Shown: positions 38,875-46,328 of the stretch, in pieces
How the letters are laid out: each line of letters begins with the position of its first letter
Position numbering within the stretch: position 1 is the stretch's first letter
Assembly (NCBI RefSeq): GCF_024609245.1
Contig: NZ_JANJYH010000012.1
Span: 23,121-87,120, forward strand
Source of the DNA: Haloarchaeobius sp. FL176
Lineage (GTDB): Archaea > Halobacteriota > Halobacteria > Halobacteriales > Natrialbaceae
Length of the DNA stretch: 64,000 bases
Reading direction: 5' to 3'
Program-made: the position numbers and the translations under genes
The notes under the pieces: model-generated
What the model was told of the DNA's origin: nothing
The model's input: the letters and a program-made list of their open reading frames with translations, nothing else
Database searches by the model: none

Positions 38875-39414
38875 TCACCCATGCTCTCCCGATAGGGCTT
38901 CCCTCGTTTCCGTTGTCGTGGTTATCTCTTCTCGAATCTTGTCTTCCCCCTTCCACTTGATGTATCGATACCAGAGTCCATTCGCATCGGGCGTCGTTTG
39001 ATTCAGTTGGCGACGGTCGTCACTGAGCCGGTCGAACTCCCCCATTACTTCCTCATCGTTCAATTCCCGCGATGAAATTGTAATCGCGAGGAAATCCCGA
39101 TATTCATCGAAGAGTGAGTGATATCGACGAGCAGACCGTCGAAACTCCTCTGCTCTATCTCCCAGACTGCTTCCCCGCCGATATCCCGTGATAGCCGCGA
39201 TAAGTAGCGCTGGAATCGCGATGTATCGATTCGGCATAATTCCCCAGAAATTCGTCGCGAGTATCAGCGCTGCTGCCGCGAACATGACTGCATCCAAAAC
39301 ACGTATGAGAGCTCTATAGAAGTTTGCAGCTGCAAAGTGCTGCTTGTACGTAAAGCAAATAGACTCGGCCTTATTCTCGGCCCTATATCGGAGCTTGTTT
39401 CGGATATCACTCAT
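38875..39414 (-). CDS. SLATT-domain two-TM protein, probable CBASS membrane effector
   Basis: This 179-residue protein has a basic amphipathic N-terminus (RNKLRYRAENKAESICFTY), two adjacent membrane helices (VLDAVMFAAAALILATNFWG; YIAIPALLIAAITGY) and a long C-terminal helical region with FRRSARRYHSLFDEYRDFLA. This is the SLATT layout (SMODS and SLOG associating 2TM). Such effectors are thought to form pores when the nucleotide second messenger binds, killing the infected cell. Its ATG overlaps the CD-NTase stop in TAATG. It is the last gene of a three-gene operon. Confidence 0.8.
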   Translation of the reverse strand: MSDIRNKLRYRAENKAESICFTYKQHFAAANFYRALIRVLDAVMFAAAALILATNFWGIMPNRYIAIPALLIAAITGYRRGSSLGDRAEEFRRSARRYHSLFDEYRDFLAITISSRELNDEEVMGEFDRLSDDRRQLNQTTPDANGLWYRYIKWKGEDKIREEITTTTETREALSGEHG

Positions 39415-40352
39415 TAGTCTATGTCCTCCCCAAGAGCCTCGCCGTACTTGTCATTCGCTTTCTCACTGTCTCCTTCTTGTCGACGGTTTCGAGCTTCACG
39501 CATTTTCCTCCGGACAGCCTTGCCTTTCCTGATGGCTTCCTTTCGATTCGCCGGGTCCATATTCGAGTCCAATCTGTCTCCATTCACTGGGTCCCGAGTT
39601 CCTCGCGAAACCCGGCGAGGCAGCTCTTCAACGAACCCTTCCACTAACTCTTCAGTCGACGCATCCTTGTTTGGATGATTGTGGACGTAATCGTACGCCA
39701 TCACCTCCATATGGTACGAGCTGACCGGGATATTCCGGTTCTCACGGAGCTTCTTCGCTACGCGGGCGACCTTCTGGAGCCTGCCACCACGGGCGTCGTC
39801 AACCGCTTCGAAGCGCTGCTTGTAGCCTCGCGGATTTGTGCGCACCCACGACCGGCCTTCACTGTAGGTGTCCGGAATTCTGTAGCCACCAGTTCCATCC
39901 CTGAAGCTTGGAGCAACATCTATAGTGAAGTCACTAAACTGGACACTGACGACGTTTCGGTCAATACTGACCTTTGAGTTGGGATAACGTTTCTCTAGTG
40001 CCCGTTTCACCGCTCGGAGGCAGTTTCTGGACCCATTTTCTCCCTGCTCCCACTTGCCGTGTGCTTCACTGCTTAGCACGAACATTACATCAGTATCCGA
40101 ATCTTCCGAGAGCGGCCCCACCATTGTTCCTCGGGTGAACGACCCGAACTGGTGACTCTCGACGACCTCCATCTCCTCCTCTAAAATCTGCTCCAATCGC
40201 TCACGACGTTGGTTAATCGTCTTGCCCTGTTTGGTTGTCGGACCGGTTTCATCCGCATAATCGTCTAACGATGTCTGGCCAGCGCCTTGTTGTTCAGAGT
40301 TAGTCTCTTCTTGATTTCTGGAATACCCAGAGGGAGCGATGTCAGTTCCCAT
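39414..40352 (-). CDS. CD-NTase (SMODS nucleotidyltransferase) of CBASS
   Basis: From the ATG at 40352 the protein has 312 residues (three more if the ATG at 40361 is used). The nucleotidyltransferase motif is GSFTRGTMVGPLSEDSDTDV, with the catalytic Asp pair Asp86/Asp88 (40352 numbering) and a third Asp in FTIDVAPSF (Asp145). It should make a cyclic oligonucleotide on phage infection. The C-terminus is a helical, charged domain. The start at 40352 overlaps the TGT-like gene stop (TAATG), the same junction as the next one downstream, which favours that start. The protein then begins Met-Gly. Confidence 0.88.
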   Translation of the reverse strand: MGTDIAPSGYSRNQEETNSEQQGAGQTSLDDYADETGPTTKQGKTINQRRERLEQILEEEMEVVESHQFGSFTRGTMVGPLSEDSDTDVMFVLSSEAHGKWEQGENGSRNCLRAVKRALEKRYPNSKVSIDRNVVSVQFSDFTIDVAPSFRDGTGGYRIPDTYSEGRSWVRTNPRGYKQRFEAVDDARGGRLQKVARVAKKLRENRNIPVSSYHMEVMAYDYVHNHPNKDASTEELVEGFVEELPRRVSRGTRDPVNGDRLDSNMDPANRKEAIRKGKAVRRKMREARNRRQEGDSEKANDKYGEALGEDID

Positions 40353-41134
40353 TAGGCCCACCCCCGTGAATTTGTGAATGCTTGGAGTGGTGCCTGACCA
40401 ATCGTAAGTGCAGACTCAACCTGTTGGCTCCAAGTGTCGTACTGACGTGCAGCCTCATCGACTGACCCATTCCGGGGATTAGAATTTCTGAGCCACCGTT
40501 GACCGGCCGCTCCGGTCACACACGGTGGGAAGTCCGATATCGAGTTCTCTGATTGGAAGCCGATTAGCATCATGTTCTCTGGTTCAAATTCGAGTGCGAC
40601 ACGTTGGATGCGCTCAAGCAGCGCCTTGTATCGAAAGCCGTAGCTGAAGTATTGGACACAGTAGTATGCTACTCTCGTAAGTCCGAGTTCGGTGAACGCA
40701 TCGTAGCAGAGGCCACGTTCATACTCCGTTTTACCCTTGACTAAGGGGACTACCTCGATGTTGGATTCCTGAAATTCTGGGACAATCTCCTTCAGGTCGG
40801 CCACGTAAGTCCGGATAGTTTCGACCCGCTGAGAACGCGCGTCACGGTCGTAGACTGGCCGGTCACAGGGTACGATAGCATCCGCGCCAATTCTCTCAGC
40901 GAATATTAGCTCGCGTCTGGGGAACCAATCCTCCAGTTTCTCGTCTGATATCGTGGAGGTGAGCACGAGCTTAGCATCGATATTTGCGAGTTTTACATCA
41001 TTCTGGTAAAGTCGGCGGGCATGGTGGTAGTCGAGCATCACCGCCTCAGTTGACCTCGCTCTCGATACGAGGTCAAGATGTTCGTCCTTCGCTTCTATCC
41101 GCGGTATTGCTCCCGTTAGATAGCTACTATTCAC
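40352..41134 (-). CDS. TGT-like TIM-barrel protein, candidate Cap10 of type IV CBASS
   Basis: This 260-residue protein resembles part of a tRNA-guanine transglycosylase barrel: ADAIVPCDRPVYDRD, then VVPLVKGKTEYERGLCYDAF, LGLTRVAYYCVQYFSYGFRYKALLERI (in pieces), ENMMLIGFQSE and the C-terminal GAAGQRWLRNS. The zinc site and tRNA-binding part of true TGTs are not evident and it is shorter than the usual 370 or more residues. Type IV CBASS carries ancillary base-modification genes QueC-like (Cap9), TGT-like (Cap10) and OGG-like (Cap11). Its place as first gene before a CD-NTase fits Cap10. The family assignment is by pattern only. Confidence 0.55.
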   Translation of the reverse strand: MNSSYLTGAIPRIEAKDEHLDLVSRARSTEAVMLDYHHARRLYQNDVKLANIDAKLVLTSTISDEKLEDWFPRRELIFAERIGADAIVPCDRPVYDRDARSQRVETIRTYVADLKEIVPEFQESNIEVVPLVKGKTEYERGLCYDAFTELGLTRVAYYCVQYFSYGFRYKALLERIQRVALEFEPENMMLIGFQSENSISDFPPCVTGAAGQRWLRNSNPRNGSVDEAARQYDTWSQQVESALTIGQAPLQAFTNSRGWA

Positions 41135-41286
41135 GGATTGGTACCTCGTTTCTCCCCCCTGTGTATCATGTTACGACAAGACAATGGTGCGAGAGTGACA
41201 TATAAGTGATTAAAACAACACAAATAGTTGTGATGCTAAAACATTGAGCGGTGTTTTGATATACAACCACGATAGTGGTTGCTATT
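41135..41286. promoter_or_regulatory. Divergent promoter of the CBASS operon and TrmB-like regulator, with palindromes
   Basis: The 152-bp spacer holds gacatataagtg (about 41196-41207, TATA-like), cacaa-atag-ttgtg (41218-41231) and aaccac-gata-gtggtt (41265-41280), the last ending six bases before the regulator ATG. Perfect inverted repeats flanking TATA elements between a defence operon and a divergent HTH gene suggest that the regulator binds here and controls both directions. Confidence 0.6.
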
Positions 41287-42030
41287 ATGTCAGGCGGATA
41301 CGAGCTCAGCGAGTCTCTCCAGACGATAATGGGGTGGGGAAAGTATGAGGCTGCAGCGTACCGGGTTCTTGTACGCTATGGTCCGTTAGAAGCGTCGGAC
41401 GTAGCTGTCCGAGCCGACATTCCACAGGGGCGCGTCTATGACATTCTGAATAAACTACATAGCGAAGATGCAGTAGTCAAGCAGGGCCTCCAACCGACCA
41501 GTTGGGATGCACAGAACCCCCGGAAACTCATTGAACCAAATCAACAAAAGTTCGAAGACATGGCAGTACAGGCAATTGAGGCATTGGAACCGGCTTACGA
41601 CCTAAATCTGGAGTCTCAATCTCATCCCGCATGGGTGACTACGGGTATCGCAGATACCTCGACTAAAGCACGTGAACTCTTCGAAGAAGCTGAGGACAGA
41701 ATTTGGCTTCTCGAACGAACGTTCTGGCTCTCTGAACAGGATAGAGAACTTCTCCAGACAAAAGCGGAAAATGGTGTAGATGTCCGAATTATCGGATGGG
41801 AAGGTCGACCTCAACTCCAAGATGTTGCTGAAGAGATTCCTGCCGCAGATTTCAGGGAGGCAGATGAGGTCGACACGTCGTTTTACATGAATGATGCCGG
41901 CGCGGTCTTGATTAATCTCAACCAAGGTGACACAGGAATGCTCTTCTACGATACTGGCACGGCAAAGATTTTCACAGAGCACTTCCAAGCCATATATAAG
42001 GACGCGAGTGAGGTGACCCCAGATGCATAG
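41287..42030 (+). CDS. TrmB-like transcriptional regulator
   Basis: The ATG at 41287 gives 247 residues (a GTG at 41275 is an alternative). The N-terminal winged helix YEAAAYRVLVRYGPLEASDVA and IPQGRVYDILNKLHSEDAV is the TrmB pattern. The C-terminal domain (residues about 110-240, AEDRIWLLERTFWLSEQDRE, VDVRIIGWEG) is the PLD-like effector domain found in many haloarchaeal TrmB members. It reads divergently from the CBASS operon and overlaps the next gene by 8 bp. Regulation of CBASS is inferred. Confidence 0.8.
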   Translation: MSGGYELSESLQTIMGWGKYEAAAYRVLVRYGPLEASDVAVRADIPQGRVYDILNKLHSEDAVVKQGLQPTSWDAQNPRKLIEPNQQKFEDMAVQAIEALEPAYDLNLESQSHPAWVTTGIADTSTKARELFEEAEDRIWLLERTFWLSEQDRELLQTKAENGVDVRIIGWEGRPQLQDVAEEIPAADFREADEVDTSFYMNDAGAVLINLNQGDTGMLFYDTGTAKIFTEHFQAIYKDASEVTPDA

Positions 42031-42475
42031 GAAAATGCTCCCAATGGCGCTGCTTGATGCCTGTGAGGATAACTGCGTCGAAGGTCGCACGCGTCTCCAG
42101 AAGTTAGTCTTCCTGATGGAGCAGGAACTGAACGAAGTGCTAACTGCCTCGCTCGATAGCTCGGATTACAATTTCATCCCCTATGATTATGGGCCGTTCT
42201 CAAAGGAGCTATACGACGACTTAGACTCGCTTGAGGAAGATGGACTGATTGAGGTAGAAGAGGAACCGATGGCAGATGGGAAAGTGAAGTACATCTACCG
42301 TCTCACCGAGCGAGGACAAAGATGGGTTCAAGACCAATTAGCGGATTCAAATTCCGAGACGGCATATTCGTTGGCCGAAGCCCTTGCTGCCGAATATAAC
42401 GATATGCTCCTCTCGGACCTCATTGACGAGGTTTACGCCGAATATCCTGAGTACGCCGAGAATAGCGTTTGGTAG
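42023..42475 (+). CDS. SocA/Panacea-like (DUF4065-related) protein
   Basis: This 150-residue protein begins MHRKMLPMALLDACEDN and contains TRLQKLVFLMEQEL, YNFIPYDYGPFSKELYDDL and DSLEEDGLIEVEEEPM. The R-LQKL-FL plus YGPFS-L-DL pattern is that of SocA-type or Panacea-like domains that often act as antitoxins or phage-associated adaptors. The C-terminus is helical. It overlaps the TrmB-like gene by 8 bp, so both are made from one transcript. No toxin gene is obvious beside it. The function is unknown. Confidence 0.6.
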   Translation: MHRKMLPMALLDACEDNCVEGRTRLQKLVFLMEQELNEVLTASLDSSDYNFIPYDYGPFSKELYDDLDSLEEDGLIEVEEEPMADGKVKYIYRLTERGQRWVQDQLADSNSETAYSLAEALAAEYNDMLLSDLIDEVYAEYPEYAENSVW

Positions 42476-42577
42476 ATTGAATCTATAGTTTCTGACCCCT
42501 CGCTGGCATTCTGTTCTCATTGATGAATCGCGAAGTAGCCCGTGTCATTCTTGTCGGATACTATCCAAAATGAGCCC

Positions 42578-42907
42578 ATGGCAATTGTTCGCTGTCAGGA
42601 CCACCCTCCTCGAAACACCAATTATGCAATTGCGGTGAAGCCAGTCGGGTACCCCGATACCGCACTAATGTGTGGCCGTCAAGTAGACGAGCATAAGGAG
42701 ATAGGGTGGGTGTACCTCCTCCCTGAGGAGCACGACGAGTATCAGGCCGGGAAGCGAGTTTTCGGTCTCTGGGGCCCCGACTCATCATCTAGCGCCGCAA
42801 AGGTACGCGTTAGTGATGAGGTCGTTGAGGGTCTGAACAAGTGGAATCAGGAAGAGGCTGAGTCAACTTCTGGTCTCCAGTCTCAATCAAGCATCGACCG
42901 GTACTGA
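42578..42907 (+). CDS. Hypothetical protein
   Basis: The ATG at 42578 gives 109 residues (a GTG at 42542 adds 12). It starts MAIVRCQDHPPRNTNYAIAV and has PVGYPDTALMCGRQVDEHKEIGW, with cysteine and histidine residues that could hold a metal, then VYLLPEEHDEYQAGKRVFGLW and a Ser-rich tail. I recognise no family. Confidence 0.55.
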   Translation: MAIVRCQDHPPRNTNYAIAVKPVGYPDTALMCGRQVDEHKEIGWVYLLPEEHDEYQAGKRVFGLWGPDSSSSAAKVRVSDEVVEGLNKWNQEEAESTSGLQSQSSIDRY

Positions 42908-42984
42908 GGACCCTATTTAGGCCGATTTAGACAGTAGCAGACTCTGCTATACGATTTCACTACCTGCCTGCGCCTGCAAGTCGT

Positions 42985-43760
42985 CTACTGCCAAGGCGGA
43001 TTTCTGAGGGGGAGTGCCTCTCTCAATTCTTTCCTGATGAGCTGTGTCCTTCCAGACTCCCCCATCAAGAAGCGTTCAAACTGTGGATACTCGTGCTGCA
43101 CTTCCTCCTGTGGTACACGGTGAACCTCGAAGTAATCCTCTTTATCGGTCAGACTATCCACTTTACCTTCTTCTACTCGCTCAAGCCAATCACTGAAGTC
43201 ACGGTCGCCTTTCGACTGATTCTCTCCATCACTACTGAGGAGTTGTAGATTGCCGAGATGGTCCCGATGGTCTTTGTACCAGTCAACCTTCTCGGGTGCG
43301 ACATCGTGCTGCTCTAAGTATTCTCCGTCACCTAGCTTACCTCGCGGGAAAATATGGTCTACTTCATACTCCGGGTGCCCAGCAGGTCGCTCACCTCGGT
43401 AGAGGTGTGTCAATAACACGTTGCGCCGAGAGTCGGACTGATAATTAACTTCTTCCAGCAGTCGGTCAAGCACTTCCTCATCAAAGTGCGTCGTGGTGCC
43501 ACGGCCACTCAGGTCCTCAAAATATCCATCACGGGGAATTCGTCACCAGCAGATTCCGCTAATGATTTGAAAAGCCACCTTTGAGAACACGAGGACAACG
43601 ACGCATCAACGCGACCGTGATTAAGTGCGTTCCATGTCAAGGTTGGCGAGATATTGGATATCTCATTTGGGTCCGTGTAGCGAGTCGGACCAACCTCATT
43701 GACAAGACTATTCGACGAAGAGTGCAGCATGCCGCTTGTATAAGTTGTTGAGGGGTTCAA
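42985..43760 (-). pseudogene. Decayed GmrSD-type (DUF262/DUF1524) HNH endonuclease
   Basis: The intact part (up to 43542 in frame) encodes the DUF1524 HNH end: YEVDHIFPRGKLGDGEYLE, then HRDHLGNLQLLSSDGENQ and KGDRDFSDWLERVEEG. In this frame the sequence reads back to a TGA at 43543-43545. Another frame, 43509-43760, continues upstream with a similar helical stretch (FKSLAESAGDEF), so a frameshift separates the halves. The DUF262 NTPase-like part is missing. GmrSD proteins restrict modified phage DNA. The DUF1524 part alone may be translated from a GTG at 43473. Confidence 0.65.
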
Positions 43761-43775
43761 CAGGCCACTGGAGCT

Positions 43776-44582
43776 TCACTCGGTAGTGGTCGCCAGTAAG
43801 TCTTGGAGACAAGATGGACGAAAGTAGACGAGTCGGCGGGCATGTGGTAAATCAAGCTGTGTCAGCGCGTCATCAGGGAGAGCATCGTCTGCTATGTGGA
43901 TTCCCACGAGCCCATCCCCTAGAACAGGAGCTCCACTCAGTCCCGGATAGTTCCCAGCGGCACTTGTATCCAGTCCGATTCCGATATGGGGTATCTCTAC
44001 GTCTGTCATGTGCTTCGACGAATTCTCAAAAGGAACAAGACGGGGCGTTCCAATCGAGGTCCGGTACCGTCGTCTGGAGTACGACTCGGTCGATTCTGGG
44101 AATGAAGCTCCGTCGAAACCGACGGTCATCAGTTCGTCGTCCTCGTTATGTGGGTCTCTAATACATTCGGGGGTCCATACGCGGTATCCGTGGTTCTCCG
44201 GTTCGAATCTGATACGGAGTGCGACGACATCAAGATTGAACGCTTGATTCAACCGTGTATCGAGGTTATCTCGGGTATCAATTCGTTTGCACTCCCAGCC
44301 ATCTGGGGACGCGAGGTAAATGTCGATGTGGGAATGATTTTCCCCCGAAGAATATTCGATGAGTTGTCCGCCCGTTTTCGGGTTAGAGATTGAGACTCTT
44401 GTTGGTCGTAGGTTGTGCCGGGCGGTGACGAGATATGTGGTTGATTCTGTTCGATAGAAGAATCCGGTGGCTCGCATATACTCGCCGCAGACGATTGGGC
44501 AGCTGACGAGTGGGTCGTTCAGTGCTCGTATGGGATTTGGTAGTGCCGTGCTCTCATTCGATGGTTCGTCTGTGGTGCTCAT
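43776..44582 (-). CDS. Trypsin-like serine protease-domain protein
   Basis: This 268-residue cytosolic protein has no signal peptide. Catalytic triad candidates are His in GFFYRTESTTYLVTARHN, Asp in NLDVVALRIRFE and Ser in YPGLSGAPVLGDGLVGI (GxSGxP). Proteases of this type without a signal often serve as effectors or regulators in prokaryotic defence modules; that is inference. It lies directly before a decayed HNH gene and after a region with degraded sequence. Confidence 0.75.
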   Translation of the reverse strand: MSTTDEPSNESTALPNPIRALNDPLVSCPIVCGEYMRATGFFYRTESTTYLVTARHNLRPTRVSISNPKTGGQLIEYSSGENHSHIDIYLASPDGWECKRIDTRDNLDTRLNQAFNLDVVALRIRFEPENHGYRVWTPECIRDPHNEDDELMTVGFDGASFPESTESYSRRRYRTSIGTPRLVPFENSSKHMTDVEIPHIGIGLDTSAAGNYPGLSGAPVLGDGLVGIHIADDALPDDALTQLDLPHARRLVYFRPSCLQDLLATTTE

Positions 44583-44908
44583 CTTCGAGTACGACTATGG
44601 GTGGTGCGAATATAAGATATTCGGTATTTTCAAATAAGTTACTGTATTGTGCGGCTACTTGTCGGAGAAAGCCGGCGAAACGGCTCCAATAAGCAAAAAC
44701 GAGTAGTGCCTAGTTGAAGGGTTCAACCTGACCGATGAGCAAGTCGACGAGCGCCGAGCGATAATCACACGTCTCCTTGGCGCAAATAGTGAATAACGTA
44801 AACTGCCCGAGCTAAGTCTAGCCAGCATCCGGTCTGGGTCGTAGCCAACCGAGTCACATGTGGCCCCAGAAGTGTCATTTATCGCTCTCGATAGGTCCAG
44901 AAAATTCT

Positions 44909-45067
44909 CTAGCTTCGACAACGGCATCGGTGGAGGTGTATCTTCTCGCGTACTTCCCGTGCGGACACCTTCAGCGAGCACCGACCACAAAGGTAAAAAT
45001 TCCTGTCACTCTCGGACCGATAGTATCGGGCATGTCCATCGGTCAACGTTGGAGGGTAATCCGTCAT
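44909..45067 (-). pseudogene. Possible degenerate zinc-ribbon gene
   Basis: The frame from the ATG at 45067 encodes TLTDGHARYYRSESDRNFYL followed by CGRC, which looks like a genuine zinc-binding segment, then loses protein character and ends at 44909. A neighbouring frame (from about 44990) continues with LSKLENFLDLSRAIND. The 590-bp gap between the protease and the winged-helix gene (44583-45173) has nothing else I can support. Low confidence. Confidence 0.3.
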
Positions 45068-45173
45068 GTATGTCCGCTCGGCTCCAGAGTACATTGGTTT
45101 TATTCAGCCACAATACTCTCTCCTAAAGTTGCTGATTCATATGTGCCGCACTCGTAGATGAATATGAAAGATA

Positions 45174-45419
45174 GTGACACTAAGAGATGAGGTTTGGAAT
45201 TCGGTGCTAGAACAGATTGCCCGGACTGGACGATTCAAACTCAACAAGCTACCGTTCAAACCTGAAGAAAGGTCGACCGTGCGGAGAGTTCTCAGGGAGG
45301 CAGAGGCCTACGATTGGCTATCTCGGACATCTGAGGGTAGTTCGATTTGGCGGGCCGGGCCAAAGGCGGAGATGCTGATGAACTTGAGCGAAGAGAAACT
45401 GAGGTTCGCCCGTGAGTAA
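45174..45419 (+). CDS. Small winged-helix protein, paralogue of 36137-36382
   Basis: An 81-residue protein from a GTG at 45174: MTLRDEVWNSVLEQIAR, TGRFKLNKLPFKPEERSTVR, then VLREAEAYDWLSRTSEGSS and a wing IWRAGPKAEMLMNL. The match to the protein next to the integrase covers the full length, and the bases before the GTG are alike, so a duplication or two related elements are involved. Probably a DNA-binding regulator. Confidence 0.7.
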   Translation: MTLRDEVWNSVLEQIARTGRFKLNKLPFKPEERSTVRRVLREAEAYDWLSRTSEGSSIWRAGPKAEMLMNLSEEKLRFARE

Positions 45420-45522
45420 CCTTCGTTCGCGAGTATGGAGCGCGGATGCCGCATCGACGCTTCCACCACCGCCACCACCGCCCGGTTCCAAGAGTACCCG
45501 CTTGAAAGCGCTGACTGAAATA

Positions 45523-46062
45523 TCAGGGGAGAGTAGCCGGTGCAGTTGAGTCAGCCGATGAGATGTCCTGCACATCACCATAGAGTCGCAGTGCGTGCCG
45601 GTAGAGTTTCTCCTCCATTTTGAGCGTCTCCCACGTTGACGCGACGTTCTGCCTTTCCCGCAGTTCATCCGCTGAGAGGTCCTCATTCTCTAACATCTGC
45701 TCGCGGAACATCGTTAGCGACTCCACGTCGAACTCATCCTCTAGCTCCTCTTTTTCCTTCTTGATGTTCACCAGTTCGACATTCAATTCATCCCGCGTGT
45801 GTTCCTCGATGAGTTCCATTATCTCATCGAGGAACAGCTTAACAGGGTTGAGCTGATAGCCCTTCTTCCCATCTACGAGGGTCTGATGGACTCGATTGTT
45901 TGCCTCCATCTGTTTGAGTTCGTCATCTGCTGTGTTTCGAGAGACATCCGCGCGGTCCGAGATTTCCTGCACCGTTGCAGCATCGTTTAGCGTCTCCATG
46001 ACCGCTCGAACACGCTCTCGACCGCTCATTTCGTCCCACGACCCACCTAGCGCATTCGTCAT
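45523..46062 (-). CDS. HTH transcriptional regulator, DUF7342-like
   Basis: This 179-residue protein starts MTNALGGSWDEMSGRERVRA, the opening I know from the haloarchaeal DUF7342 family. A winged helix follows (VQEISDRADVSRNTADDELK, KQMEANNRVHQTLVDGKKGYQ), then a long coiled coil from about 85 to 150. It likely binds DNA as a dimer. The promoter has aattatatgaacg on the coding strand. It lies near the giant ATPase gene but is separate. Confidence 0.75.
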   Translation of the reverse strand: MTNALGGSWDEMSGRERVRAVMETLNDAATVQEISDRADVSRNTADDELKQMEANNRVHQTLVDGKKGYQLNPVKLFLDEIMELIEEHTRDELNVELVNIKKEKEELEDEFDVESLTMFREQMLENEDLSADELRERQNVASTWETLKMEEKLYRHALRLYGDVQDISSADSTAPATLP

Positions 46063-46328
46063 TGTATCCCCACCTTCGCACTACTCGTTCATATAATTAG
46101 AGCCAATCTCAAACTTTTGAATGGCGGTGGCATCAGGACGATGACCATCCCGAAAACGGTGAAGTACATCTCCAGTTGAGCCATTCGGATAACATCTTTG
46201 TGCGCAAGCGGGCAGAGTCCATAGACAAGCATCCGATGGCCGTTATCGAAACTTGAGTGGGGCAGCTGCCAGATGCGGTTCGACGATAACGTTCGAAGGT
46301 AGCTCTGCTACTGAATTGGACTGGTGAG

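Noticed and set aside
46063..46328. Possible gene between the DUF7342-like regulator and the giant ATPase
   Set aside because: No frame over about 60 residues with protein-like composition; treated as intergenic.
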